From: Heterotrichella gracilis
Lineage: Eukaryota; Sar; Xanthophyceae; Tribonematales; Xanthonemataceae
DNA length: 64,000 nucleotides
Reading direction: 5' to 3'
Assembly (NCBI GenBank): GCA_032358255.1
Contig: JAULBX010030596.1
Span: forward strand, 62,001-126,000
Shown here: piece after piece, positions 1-11,240 of the stretch
How the letters are laid out: each line of letters opens with the position of its first letter
Position numbering within the stretch: position 1 is the first letter of the stretch
Position numbers and translations under genes: made by a program
Notes under the pieces: model-generated
Seen by the model: the letters and a program-made list of their open reading frames with translations, nothing else
What the model was told of the DNA's origin: nothing
Database searches by the model: none

Positions 1-160
1 GGTTTCAGCCAAGCACTGGTTTGTGGTTGCAGCAAGCAGTGTGGTTGTTGTGGTCTATCCTTTCACCCAAAACCTTGTGGTGGTTTCAGCCAGGCAAAGT
101 AATAGTGTGTAGATTACATAGCTCGAGGTGACTGGCTGTGCAGTGTCTCTACAAACCCAC

Positions 161-321
161 CTCCTTTCCAGCTTCCTCCTGCCCCCATTGAGGAAGTAGC
201 TAAGCTCTGTGGAGTCAAAGGTTGCCCTCTTCCTCTCGTTAGCCAGGTCCACTTTGGGGTCGGTGGCATTGGCCAATATGGCTCTCGTGCTCTGTTCCAC
301 CAGCTCAGAAGCGGACGCCAT
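161..321 (-). CDS. Acyl-CoA oxidase, first coding exon (gene continues off the left edge)
   Basis: Peroxisomal acyl-CoA oxidase catalyses the first, H2O2-producing step of fatty-acid beta-oxidation. Only the N-terminal exon is visible. It starts at the ATG whose first base is 321 (M-A-S-A-S-E-L-V) and ends at a GT donor right after 161. The segment DLANERKRATFD followed by E-L-S-Y-F-L-N-G-G is the conserved N-terminal stretch of plant and algal acyl-CoA oxidases (Asn-Glu-Arg...Ala-Thr-Phe, then a short hydrophobic helix and Gly-Gly). An upstream in-frame TTG is not used as the start because an ATG lies 18 bases further in. The rest of the enzyme (FAD and acyl-CoA binding domains) lies outside the window. 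The gene is divergent from the NERD1-like gene, with starts about 700 bp apart. Family assignment rests on about 50 residues. Confidence 0.7.
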
Positions 322-1018
322 GTCTGCCCGCGATGCCAAAGACCCAATTGCTTTGTGCTATGTGGTGGAGAGTTGAAATCGTCGTAGCTGTAAGGCTAGA
401 ATGCGGTGGCAGGCTCAGGCTGAGTGGCTGGACGCCCTTACGATGCTGACATCAGATGGGCTACGGATACATGCATGCAGATGCCAGCCATTGCCCGCTC
501 TCAAAAACTGAAGCCCAGATGTACGGCTGTGATACTGTCGCCGTGGGACGGTGGCTGTCGCAACGATACAAGCAAGTGGAGCTGCATGAGGCTGCAGTGA
601 GTGGGTTTATGTAAGGCTTCTTGCGAAAGTGAAGCCACGGGGACCCCACCTTCGAAAGCAGACGTGGACAAGAGAAACATACAAGTCCGACTGCACCCTC
701 AACGTGGTGGCCAGTTCCCCCAGCTGTGTGTAGCTTACAACTGGCGTTACACGAGTGATATCTGCACCGACTCGCAGAGGTTGGCATATGCTCGGCACAG
801 TTCGTATACAGATACAACTCTGCCACATGCATGCATATAGATACTGTTGGGTGTCAATCGCTAATTCACCTTGCGCAGTAGCTCAGCTTGCGAAGCGTGC
901 CCCGCGTGGCACTCTCGCGCGTGGTGGTGTCTTGAACCCAAAATCACAGCCTTGATGGCATAAGGAACAGGGCACAAATGCTGCGACGGTGACATCGGCG
1001 TCAGCGCAACACAGCGCG
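322..1018. other. Divergent intergenic region between the acyl-CoA oxidase and NERD1-like genes
   Basis: About 700 bp between two divergent start codons, so it should carry both promoters. It contains several short open frames on both strands that overlap each other and lack conserved motifs. Two GCATGCAT-type palindromes lie near 470 and 830. I see no convincing TATA box, RNA gene or repeat. Confidence 0.5.
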
Positions 1019-4000
1019 ATGTACAAACGAGACTTCGCCGTGCTGCTGCTGGCAGCGTTTGCGGTCTACTACGCGTTGCAAAATGAGGGGACATTCACCT
1101 TCCGAAAAGCCTGGTAAGTCCACCTTGCACCGCCACAGATCACAAGCAATCGCCCATCATCCTCATGCCTAGTTCAGTGGAATTGCTGCATCCCACAATG
1201 TGCTTGGGCAATGCTGGGGGCCTAATCCATTTTTTTTGCAGGTATTACCATTTGGAGGACGAGTGGGAGCACATGCTTGAGGTTCCTGAAGTGTTGCCAC
1301 CGCCCATCGTGGTACGAGCCCCCACCCACCCACCCACCCACCGCATGCGCTTGAACGCACAACACATACCGCAATAAAGTTCGCAGCCACTACATAGGCA
1401 ACGCCAACCCACGCACTTCAACGGTCATCGAGAGCCATGCCTTCCAGCCAGCGCCAGGCAACCAGTATGCACACCTGCGCACACTGTGCATGCATAAGAA
1501 CTCCCATACGCAGTTGAGAAGGTGGTGTGTAAGCTCCATCAAGATAGTGCACTCCACTGTTGTAACACCCCGCGTGAGCACATCCACTGGGCACACCACC
1601 CACCACTCCTACCACCACCCCCACCCACTCAGGCCGACCTGAATGGCGATGGCAAGCCTGAGGTGATCATTGCCACTCAAGATGCCAAGGTGCAAATGCT
1701 CAGCCCCAAACGGGCCGGGCGCCCTGGAGAGGGTTTCGCCCACGCCACCCTAGCAGGTAGGGTTTAGGGTATGCGGCTTAGGGTTTAAGCCACCCCCAGC
1801 AGGTAACCAACACAAAACCTGCACCGTCATGCAAGGCCTTGTGCACGGTGACCATTCGCAATACCTTAAATCAAAACCCTCCCCCTGACAGGCGAAACCT
1901 ACCTCCACGAGAACCACACCCCAGTACCACTACAAGCCTGGGGCACACATGGTACCCATTGTGTAGTTACCAACCCTCCCCGACAAGGGAGAGGGATGGT
2001 TGGTAGCTAAACGATAAACCCTAACCCCAACCTTAACCCAAAACCCTCCCCCTGACAGGCGAAGCCTATCTCCACGAGGACCACACCCAATACCACTACA
2101 ACCCCGGCGCGCGGGCGGTGGCGCTTGCGGCTGGCTACCTTGACCCCCCACCTGTGGAGCTTGTTCGCCCCATGCGCAAGCAGGTGCTGGTGGCGGTGAC
2201 TGCAGATTTCACGGTGGTGTGCTTCGACCACAACCTGCGCAAGCTGTGGAGCAAGCCGATGAAGGTGGGGATGGGTGTGCGGGTTTGGGGGGCTGTGTGG
2301 GGGGCAAGCCAAGGAGAATAGGTGTTGGTGATGTGGTTTTCGATGATGGTGATGTCATTGCAGACTAAACGGTTTGTTGTATTTCATCCTGAGCAAGCCA
2401 TGTGGTGAGGGTGTGTCTGCGGGTGGAGTGGGGTGGGGGGTTGTGTTGGGGCGTACAATCTGCGCAACGTATGGAGCCAATGAAGGGAGGCCACCGCATG
2501 CGCCTTCCTTAAAGGCAATCTACATTGACAGAGTGCATTTAGTTGTCTGCGTACCCCTCCCCACCCTCCCTCTAATTCCCTGCCTCGCACTGCCGCCCAC
2601 CACCACAATCGCCCATCCACCCATCACCATCATCACCCACCACCACCCACCCACCGTTTTTACTCACAGGAGCACATGCCGCACCACGCCACCCTGCGCG
2701 AGGTCGCCATCCTGATCACCAACCACACCATGGAGATTGGGGACAGGGGGGCGATCATACTGGGAGGGAGCATACAGTATGGGGACGCAGCAAAGAAGGG
2801 TGCGGAGAGCACAGCTTTTCACAATCACCATTAACATTGCCATTCTCATGATCATTACCATCGCAACTACAATTGCACCCATTGCCCTTTTCACTGTTGC
2901 GTGATGGCGCCATCCATAAGCATGCATTCTACCACACACATGCACCACCTCCTCCATACACACCACCACTATGTAAACCACATCCCCCCACCACCCCCAG
3001 GTGTTGACGAGGAGGACGAGGTGGGCCATGCGGGTGGTGGTGCCGAGGATGGCGAGCTGCACGAGCTGGCTGATGTGGAGGGTTTGAAGGAGGACGTTGA
3101 CCTCACACGCCACTTCTCGTACTACGCGCTGGAGGGCGGGGCCGGGGACGTGCGCTGGAAGCACGAGGTGGGCCTAGGGTTTTGCTCCATGCCTAAACCC
3201 TTGGAATATACCTGTATACTGCATCAGGGGTGTTTGCGGTGTTGTAAACGTCACTGCAAACCTGTATTCCTTGCCCCCACCTCACTGCTTCCTACCTCGG
3301 ATGGCACTTCTACAATGATGCCATTGGCTCAGCGAGAAGCTCGTCCCTTGCACTCACACGTTGCCCTTCCCCCTCCCCCTCTAAATCCCCCCCGTTCCCC
3401 TATTAACCCTCGATTACCCTCCCTTAGGGGAAGGACTTCCACAAGGACGCAGCCCAGTTGAGCGAGGAGCTCATTCCGCAGCACAACTACCGCCTCACTG
3501 CCTCAGACCTGGTGCAGCGCCACTATGGGGAGGCCTCTTGCAGGGAGTACAGGGAGTCAATACTGGCTGCGCTGCCGCACAGGTGGGTGGGGGGACTGGG
3601 GTGGGGGGAGCAGAGGGGGTGGGGCGGATGAGGGAGCTAGGATGGAGTTGTGGTTGGGTGGGGCTGTGGTGACCGGGGGGACCCCAAAGTAGGGTTTGGA
3701 GGATGGCGGTGAGACGAATCTCTTGCCACCAAGATCAGCTTTTTCCCTCACAGCCTATTGACACCTACACCCTCATTCTCGGGGCGTGGATCACATGACC
3801 TACGCCCTACATAGGGATTCAAAATACGTGATACGCAATACGTAATACGTGGTATTAGGCATTTTTTCCTTTGCATGGAAAAAATACGTTGAAAATGCGT
3901 TGTCCAATAACACTGACGTGACCATGTGTGTGACGCCATTTCACATAAATAAAACTCCATCCATGGCCTAAATCCTGTCTCACAAAGTCACACGCAACCC

Positions 4001-7000
4001 TCAAAGACCAACCAGGACTCAACACAGCACAATTTTACTGTCTATAATGAAAATAGGCCAATACCTGCATATAATAGGAAATGCGCTGGAAATTGACATT
4101 TAATTCATGATTAATATGCGGTCAGTTTTGCAAGCAAAATGGTTGCCTGAAGTCTTGCGAGTCCAGCATGTATCATTGTCGTGGCTCCAGTGCTAAAACA
4201 TGTATTTGAAAGTATGAAAGTGGGTTAAATTGGATGAAATATATAAATCCACGTATTTTTCACGTATTTTTAAACGTATTATCGGAAATAATTAAAAATA
4301 CGTGGTATTACGTATTCTTTTTCGGCAATACGTGGTATTTTGAATCCCTAGCCCTACACCTGTAAGAATATACCCTCCTCCCTCTACCCTCCACCACACA
4401 CCCCTTGCAGCTGGTCCCGCCGCTCCCACACCACCCTCCAGCAGTCAAACTTCTCGGACACCACCATTAAACCCTAAGCAATTATCTTTAAACCCTACAC
4501 CTCTCCCCCTGTAGCTGGTCCCGGCGCTCCGACACCACCCTCCAGCTGTCCCATTTCTCCAAGCACAAGGCGGGCAGGGGAGCACAAAAGGAGCAGCTGG
4601 CGTCCAGGAGGGCGGGGATCCCGGGGGTGCCGGGGGCCCCACCGGTGCGCAAGAATCGCGGCGGGGGGCGCGACGCCTCCAACCCAGTGGCTAATGTTAT
4701 CACCAAGGTGGGTGGCACTTGAGTATGGTAGGAATGTGCTTGGGCGGCGCTGGCCATGTGGTTTGAAATGCTGTTGGACGCTGTTAGCAATGGCGTTTGA
4801 GGGTGGTGGGGGTGCCGGGAGTGCTAGTGGGTGCGCAAGAGCCGTGTGGGATGCCCGGCAGGTACATAACCCAGCAGCCAATGCGATTACCAAGGTGGAT
4901 ACCGTGGCAATATGCTGTTTGACCATGCACTGAAGCTGCTTAGCGGCGTCTGATTCATGCAATTTACAGGGCCTCTCGCGCCAATTGTCAAATGTGGGTT
5001 TTACATTGCATCGCCCCGTTGCCGATTACCCAGATACCCTATGTCGCCACCCCCCCTGACCCACCCGCCACCACCCTCCCCCCACAGGTGGCCAAGGCCG
5101 CGCGCCAGCACCAGCACCGGGGCCACAAGGGCGACCCCCACGCGCACGACTTCCTACCACACAACGTCATCCTCGCTCACCTGGAGCAGGGCATTGAGGC
5201 TGTGCATCTATACACCGGCAGGACTGTGTGCCAGCTGCACCTGCCTTCACCAGGGCTGCATGTGGATTTGAACAGTGATGGTGTGCTGGACCACATCAGG
5301 GCGCTAGGTGGGTTGCGGTTATGGTGGTGGGGTGGGTCGTGGTGGTGGTTGCAGTGGTGATGATAATGTCAGGGTTGGGGATGTGCATCTATGCAGTGGC
5401 ATGACTGTGTGCCAGCTGCACCTGCCCTCCCCAGGGCTGCATGTGGATTTGAACAGCGATGGCGTGCTGGACCACATCAGGGCGCTAGGTGGGTGGCGCT
5501 GGGTTTGAACATTGATTTCCCAGCAGCTCGTCACTTATTCACAAATAAATTAATCGTACATCTGTGTATCCTTATTTACGGATATCCATATGAAAATAAT
5601 CGAATGTCTGTCTATATACAAGGATGGCTGTTGTTCCTGCCGCATGCCTGCATGGCCACACCCTCCCCACCCACCCCTCATTGCCCCCTGATCCCCCTCA
5701 CCCCACCTCCCACCGCAGCCACCAAGCACGACCCCGACGCCCGCCACCACCATGCGCTCCACCGCTGCACCGCCGTGGCCACCTCTGGCATCCCGCCCAA
5801 GGATTCCCTCTTCAACGGCTCCCTGTGCACCCACGACTCAGCTTTTGCCTTCGCACACGATGCCGATGGGGAGCTGAGCACCGCCCCGGTGGAGTTTGCC
5901 CCCCCTATCATGCTCCCCCTGCCGGGCAAGAAGGGGCACTACAGGGGCGGGCAGGGGCAGCACGGCATGGCGGTGTTTCTGAACAGCCACGGGGACCTGA
6001 CGGCGTACAGCGCCACTGGGGAGATGCTGTGGCAGGTGAGGGGGCATGGTGGAATGTAGCCCTAAAAGTAACCCTAAACCCTATTTTTGCACAGTCGTGG
6101 GGTTCTGACGGCGTACAGTGCAATTAGGGGAATGGCCATGCTCATGAGATGCAAGCCTGGGATCCAAAACCTCCGAAACCCTGTACGTTAAGCCCTGTTT
6201 CTGAATAGCCATGGGGACCTCACGGCGAACAGCGCCACTGGCTGTGGCAGGTGAGGGTCGTGTCGGAAGTTAGCAGCCATAAACGTAACCCTAAACCTTA
6301 CTTTGGCATGGGAATCTGATGGTGCACAGTGCGATAAGGGGGATGCACGTGGGATGCAAGCTCATAGTCAAAATCTCTGAATCCCTGTATATACAATTCT
6401 GACTTTGAACAGCCATGAGGACCTGATGGCATACAGGGCTTCTGGGGAGATGAAAGTCAACAGCTCTACACGTAACCCTGAACCCTAATGTTGTACAGTT
6501 ACAAGGATTCAACAATTCATTGTGCAGTTGGGAGGATGGTCATGGGATGCAAGCCCAGAACCCAAACCCCTGAATCCTTGTACGCCTGAATCCCTGTATG
6601 CCCGACTATGATCAGCCACGAGGGACCTGATGGCGTACAGCGCGACGAGGGAGTTGCCGTGGCTCTTGGGAACCTTATCGCAAGGCCTAACCCCAAACCC
6701 TAAACAAGGCACTAGCCGCCAAGCCCCAAGCCCCCCTTTTCCTCCCCTTCTGCAGGAGCAGCTAGCCACCACCTGGACCAACCACCTTGGGTCGCGCGCC
6801 TTTGATCACGTGGCACCCACCCTGGTGGCCATGCCCCTGCGCACCCACGCCATGCCCTCGGTCATCCTGGTGGCGGGTACCCACTACGCTGAGGTGGTGT
6901 CGGAGCACGGCAGGCCACTGGACACCTTTGAGCTGGTGGTGCGTGTGGGGGCGGGTTTATCATTCACCAGCATGTACTTATTTTTCACAAATTGTCATTA

Positions 7001-7834
7001 ATTCATCATCTCCTCGTCAGTTTACTTACCGATGACATTTTTGACAGCAGCCCGTCGCATGCTTGTGAGTGTTGGGACGTTAGGAGTCATCGGGTGCGCA
7101 AGCTGTGCAAGGGTGACTGTTCATGAAATGTAATACTAGAGTGCACAAATCTGGGAACCAATTAGGTCTTGAATAAAGGAAAGGACACTAGCTTGTACTC
7201 TCCAACATGGTCGCCACAGCGTGGCATATCATGCCTGGTTTTTGTCTGGTGCTGTTTCACCTACCCACTCACGCATGGCACTGATCCACCGCAATCCCTT
7301 CCCTGCAGGAGGCTCCAGCGCTCCCCCTGATAGTGGCTGACTTCACTGGTGATAGGCTCAATGACATCATCCTGGTCAGCGTGGGGGGGGTGTATGGCTA
7401 CACACAGGTGGGCACGTGGGGCAGGGTGGGGGGCAAAGTACTTTCGTAGGGTTGTCATGTGGGTTGGCCACCGGGAGAGGCATTCCCCTTTTCAGCATGG
7501 TTGATGTAATCAACATCATGGGAGACTACAGGTTGAGGCCTTCTTGGTTACTAAAAGAATATGATTAAACCCATCTGTGAACAGTGTTCGTCTCCACCCT
7601 CTGACCGCCTTCATCACTCCCCACACACACATCGCCTTCATTCCAATTTACCCCACCCCTGCTCTGTCATCACCCCTCGCCCTTCCACCTCCGCCGCAGG
7701 TGCACCGGCCCGGCGGCATGCCCTTTGCCGCGCTGGTAGGCTGCCTGATCGTGACCATGGCGGTGGTGTATGTCACGCAGCAGAGTGGGAGGAAACCTGG
7801 GGCGAAGCTGCGCAGCACTGACAGGACAGACTGA
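1019..7834 (+). CDS. NERD1: NERD1-like FG-GAP repeat membrane protein (At3g51050 type), 13 exons
   Basis: Exons: 1019-1113, 1242-1311, 1633-1756, 2059-2264, 2670-2799, 3001-3167, 3428-3582, 4515-4707, 5088-5307, 5719-6035, 6756-6938, 7309-7407, 7700-7834. All phases agree and give 697 aa, the length of the Arabidopsis protein as I remember it. An N-terminal signal-anchor helix (about residues 7-20) is followed by the FG-GAP/integrin-like motif P-P-I-V-A-D-L-N-G-D-G-K. A second D-L-N-S-D-G-V-L-D repeat lies in exon 9 and a D-F-T-G-D-R-L-N-D repeat in exon 12. A C-terminal membrane helix (about residues 660-678) precedes a short basic tail. In plants the family is a Golgi/endomembrane protein linked to exocyst function and root growth; its biochemical activity is not known. 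Introns are swollen by exon-edge copies (introns 3, 7, 9, 10) and by a MITE in intron 7. Confidence 0.88.
1871..1938 (+). repeat. Decayed copy of the 5' edge of NERD1-like exon 4, in intron 3
   Basis: The acceptor tract and first about 45 coding bases of exon 4 (acceptor ends at 2058) are repeated with the copy's acceptor at 1891, 167 bp upstream. The copy matches the polypyrimidine tract, CAG and coding sequence with scattered substitutions. The downstream copy is taken as real because its frame continues into the rest of the exon. Confidence 0.85.
3804..4358. mobile_element. Non-autonomous hAT-type MITE in NERD1-like intron 7, with 8-bp target duplication
   Basis: A 539-bp AT-rich element (3812-4350) begins TAGGGATTCAAAATAC and ends with its exact reverse complement GTATTTTGAATCCCTA. 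It is flanked on both sides by GCCCTACA (3804-3811 and 4351-4358), an 8-bp target site duplication as expected for the hAT superfamily. Copies of the word ATACGT/ACGTAT crowd both ends, like the subterminal transposase-binding repeats of hAT elements. No coding capacity is visible, so it would depend on a transposase elsewhere. The intact 16-bp inverted repeats and perfect duplication suggest a fairly recent insertion. Its base composition is clearly lower in GC than the surrounding introns. Confidence 0.9.
4400..4461 (+). repeat. Decayed copy of the 5' edge of NERD1-like exon 8, in intron 7
   Basis: The start of exon 8 (4515, W-S-R-R-S-D-T-T-L-Q) is preceded 104 bp upstream by a copy that begins after a CAG at 4410 and encodes nearly the same residues before diverging. 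The TTTAAACCCTA-type words lie between the two copies. Either acceptor could be phase-compatible locally, but only the exon starting at 4515 stays open. Confidence 0.8.
5382..5500 (+). repeat. Near-identical copy of the 3' edge of NERD1-like exon 9, in intron 9
   Basis: About 100 bases ending exon 9 (through the donor at 5307/5308) recur 181 bp downstream, ending at 5488 followed by GTGGGT. The copy keeps the coding text for C-Q-L-H-L-P-S-P-G-L-H-V-D-L-N-S-D-G with only a few differences. A CAG at 5394-5396 would allow a cassette exon 5397-5488, but in the phase left by exon 9 it meets a TGA after two codons. Confidence 0.9.
6070..6665 (+). repeat. Array of about five decayed copies of the 3' edge of NERD1-like exon 10
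   Basis: Exon 10 ends at 6035 with the text for N-S-H-G-D-L-T-A-Y-S-A-T-G-E. Recognisable copies of this stretch lie near 6096-6127, 6203-6252, 6302-6335, 6407-6452 and 6610-6662, the 6203 copy even keeping a GGCAGGTGAGGG donor-like end. The spacers repeat too: each carries CCCTAAAC-type words followed by a GATGCAAGCC(C) stretch, so the unit is roughly 100-200 bp of exon edge plus intron start. Confidence 0.8.
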
Positions 7835-7939
7835 GGAGGGAGGGCGCAATATTGGTGGCAACAGGGCAGGCTTTGTGACCAATGGCTTGCGCCCGGACGG
7901 GCATGCTAGGCTGCATGGTTGCGCAGTCCTGGTGTCAAC

Positions 7940-8180
7940 ATCAACAGGGCAGGCATCATGACCAATGGCTGTGGTGTAAGATGCAGCGGTGTGGTAGGAG
8001 GCCGGGGGTAGAGCTGCGCAGCACTGACAGGACTGACTGAGGGGCTGTGGGCAAGGTGGGGGGCAAAACCACCGGACAGGTTGCGCGGGGGGATCGTGAC
8101 CACGGCTGTGGTGTACATCATGCAGCATATGGGGCAGGAGGCCGGGGGCAGAGTGGAGTAGCAGTCACAGGGCTGACGGG
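7940..8180 (+). repeat. Decayed copies of the NERD1-like terminal exon in its 3' flank
   Basis: The text around the last codons (GCTGCGCAGCACTGACAGGA) recurs at about 8013-8034. The membrane-helix coding text (GATCGTGACCA, then GGTGGTGTA and a CAGCA stretch) recurs at about 8093-8135, before a third AGGAGGCCGGGGGCAGAG stretch. These copies lie after the TGA at 7834, so they are not intronic. Confidence 0.75.
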
Positions 8181-8586
8181 GGGGGGGGGGAGGGCGCATG
8201 TTTGCACCGGATGGGCATTGACAGGCTGGGCGGGCACATGAGTTTGGTAGGACAGTACTGGGGATGCCAGGCAGGTTGTTCAGCGCTTCTGACATGCGTT
8301 AAAAGCGGGCCGGTCTGACTAGCGGACCACTGACAGGCAGCACTGTATGCCTGTGCTTGTGCACCTTGCCTAAGAATCACCCCTCCTAAACTTTAGGCTA
8401 AAGCGATTGGGGTTGGAATAACACATTTTGTGTGTGGTTGTCAACGCTTTGGTAACTGTTCAACCGGGACCAGGCTTGGCAACTGTGGGCAGCAACTGCT
8501 TATGGAAATAGCAACGGTATTTTGACAAAAGGTGTGGTCATGCTGGGTCATGGATTGCTAAAAGGGGGTTGGTCTCGATCTATGCA

Positions 8587-8594
8587 GGCGGGAA
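8587..8594 (+). promoter_or_regulatory. E2F-like site upstream of RPA2
   Basis: GGCGGGAA is the reverse complement of TTCCCGCC and fits the plant E2F consensus TTSSCGSS. It lies about 330 bp upstream of the RPA2 ATG, a typical S-phase gene target. One 8-bp match in a moderately GC-rich genome can occur by chance. Confidence 0.4.
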
Positions 8595-8926
8595 CGTTCT
8601 GTTTCATCCCCGCCTGATGAATGAGAATATTACAGCAAACCTGAACATTTAAACTCTTTTTTGAAAATTCCTGCTCTGCGTGCTCTGGTTCAAAAGAAGC
8701 CCTCAATAACAGCACGATGCTTCACCCAACACCAGTAATCTCGAACTGTCGACAGTGGTACGCCTTTTCCTTCCAGGCTTCTGCGTACGACGTCTTGTCT
8801 TGTAACCATATCGACCGAACCTGCGACAGCCCACTCTATCGCTGTCACTGTGCATCAGCTGCAAACGCTTTAAAAACCCTGGTTAGAGGTGCTGCTGTGC
8901 AGCTTTAGTTTTTGAGGCTTAAGACG

Positions 8927-11240
8927 ATGGCCATGTTTGGTGGCGGTGCATACGATGCCAGTGCCAGTCAGTTCGCAGGCGGAGGCTTTATGAGGTGCGG
9001 TTTGAATCCCACTCCACCCTCACTTATTCATCAAGATGGCTCGAATCGGGTGCCACTTGGACTGAACTTTGGTTACCGCTTCTCCTGTTGCTGATTGGGC
9101 GATGTGCGTTTTGCAGTCCTGCGCCCGGGGCAGACCACGGTGGGTCTCCAGCCGTGAAGGTGCGTGTTGTGTTGATGGAGGTGGGGCCTTTGCTGTTGTC
9201 CTTGTTCTAACTCCAAACTGCTTTTGTCACAGAAAACCAGCCAGACAACTTTGAGGGCACTGACGGTTCGTCAGCTGTACAACGTGAGTGGCTCTTTGTT
9301 TCACTGCTCTTTTCATAAGTGGGAAACTGCTGTGATGGATGGCAAGCAGTAGCTGCAGCCTGTGACGTTGTCTCCTGCTGCAGGGCTGCAGCAACACGAC
9401 TGATGACCAATATCGGGTGGACGGGGAGGAGTTGACAAACGTACGCCCTGCTTTACCCTGCGCCCACTTCCTTCCAAGTTCTCTGAGTGCGCACTGAACT
9501 GGGTGTAACCATGAGTCACACTTGACAGGGCGCTCTCACCTAAAAGACCCCTAGACCTCCCTGAGTGTCTGTAGCATCCAGCAGGGTTTGAATAGCTTTG
9601 TCTGTGGTATGGCAGGTCACACTGGTGGGGAAGATTGTGAGCGTGGTGGTCAAGCCCGCACAAATCTCCTTGACAGTGGACGATGGGACTGGCAAGGTCG
9701 ATGTCAACTTCTGGACTTCTGACACGCCTGACGGGGTAAGGGTACACCTCTGTTTCTTGTCACAGCTCAACTTCTGTCGCACCCTTCCCTTCATGGTTTC
9801 CAAGCTGCACCATCTCTGTATCTGACACCGCGGGGTGCATGTTTCCAGTCCAACAAGATGGCAGAGTGGAGGCAGGGGGTGTACGTCAGGGTGTTTGGCC
9901 ACGTGCGGTCCTTTGAGGGCAAGAAGTCGCTGCTCGCCTTCAACATCAAGCCAGTCACAGACTTCAACGAGGTGAACCACTGACCCTGTATTCGTCAAAC
10001 ACCTGCAGTTGAAATTACATGCATGCCGCTGGGAGGGGTGCATCCCCAACAGTGGCCACGAGCCACGTGTTATTGTCCTTCCCAACCCCGCAGCTGCTTG
10101 CATGCTCCTATCTTGCAGCTGCGTGCTGCCGTACTGAGGGAGGACACACCTGGTACCTGCTGCGAGCCCCGTGGATCTCACTTGCTGCTACCCCGCAGGT
10201 CACATACCACGGCCTGCAAACCATCTTCCAGCACTTGCACCTGACAAAGGCCAACGGGCTCGCAGCATCAGCCAGCAAGCCAGCGGTACGCTCAGCACCC
10301 CTCACGCCAACGGCCCAGTTGCCTGTCCCATGCACCCCCATATTTGCAACAGTACGCAACTCTAATGGGATCTATTGCACTGGGCAAATCTGCACAAGTT
10401 ATCAACTGTCAGGGCATTACAGTAAATTATCATATTGGAGGCAACAATTGTACACTAATGCAGGTTGGTGGGCCCGCGTACGGTGGCGGGGCAGCCCCGA
10501 TGGGTGCAGCTCCCATGGGTGGCGCCCCAGGCGGCGCCCCAGCCCCCATGGGCGGCGGCGTGCAGGGTGGGCCTGGCTGGACCCCTTGCCAGACTGACGT
10601 GAACAAGATCCTGATCTCGCCAGAGGGCATGGGGGACCAGGGCCTCAGCTTGGAGCAGGTAGGCTGGTTATGCACATGCTAGCCCTGCGCATGGCTGTGG
10701 ATGCAACAGCCACATGTGTGGGCAGGGATAGAGTGCTTACAGGGCAGGTTGTCTTTTAATTATCATCGCCCCCTAGTGTAATGGTGTGATGCGTTCAGAG
10801 GAGTTTGTGCCAGGCAAATGCGCCTTTGTGCAGTAGGCATATAGATTGCATCCTGGAAGCATCATTTTGCTGTCGCGAATCAGAACAGTGTAGTGTCCAT
10901 GTCTTGTGGCGAGGTATATTGTCAAGGTTTTGGCCATGTTTGTTTATTAAGCTGGCATAGACACTGCGCATGATCACCGGTGTTGCAACAGCATTGCCAT
11001 CCCCACGCATCCACCACCATGGAAACAATTAAGGCCCCCACATGCAGAGGTATATTCCCCCATGCCCATCCCCCCCTTGCCCCATACCGAGTGTACTCCT
11101 TCTCGCTGCAGGTCATCCAGCGTGTGGGCAACCGGTACACCTACAACCAGGTGCGGGACGCGCTGGAGTGGCTGACCAACGAGGGCCACACCTACAACAC
11201 AACGGACGAGGTCCACTTCAAGTCCACCAGCTGCATATGA
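8927..11240 (+). CDS. RPA2: Replication protein A 32 kDa subunit, 9 exons
   Basis: Exons: 8927-8994, 9117-9159, 9233-9283, 9384-9440, 9616-9735, 9849-9971, 10199-10285, 10464-10658, 11112-11240; all phases agree and give 290 aa. RPA2 is the middle subunit of the heterotrimer that coats single-stranded DNA in replication and repair. The Gly/Ser/Gln-rich N terminus (M-F-G-G-G-A-Y..., then G-G-G-F-M) matches the family. The OB fold spans exons 3-7 ([33 protein letters not shown]). A Gly/Ala/Pro/Met-rich linker in exon 8 leads to the C-terminal winged helix in exon 8-9 (D-Q-G-L-S...D-E-V-H-F-K). The in-frame TTG upstream of the ATG is not needed. Introns are short and free of exon-edge copies, unlike the neighbours. 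A TGTAA at 11512 may be the poly(A) signal. Confidence 0.93.

Larger units (their letters stand above)
7835..8926. other. Intergenic region between the NERD1-like gene and RPA2
   Basis: Both genes are on the + strand. The first 350 bp hold decayed copies of the NERD1-like terminal exon and a TGTAA at 7975 that could be its poly(A) signal. The second half is the presumed RPA2 promoter, with an E2F-like GGCGGGAA about 330 bp before the ATG. I see no other gene. Confidence 0.6.

Noticed and set aside
461-840. Overlapping open frames on both strands upstream of the NERD1-like gene
   Set aside because: They overlap each other, have no recognisable motifs and lie in a divergent promoter region.
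868-945. tRNA-like stretch (AGTAGCTCAG...)
   Set aside because: There is no T-arm GTTCGAATC and no acceptor stem pairing.
5397-5488. A possible cassette exon made by the copy of NERD1-like exon 9
   Set aside because: It has both an AG and a GT, but in the phase left by exon 9 it gives a stop after two codons, and the real exon 9 to exon 10 joint is complete without it.
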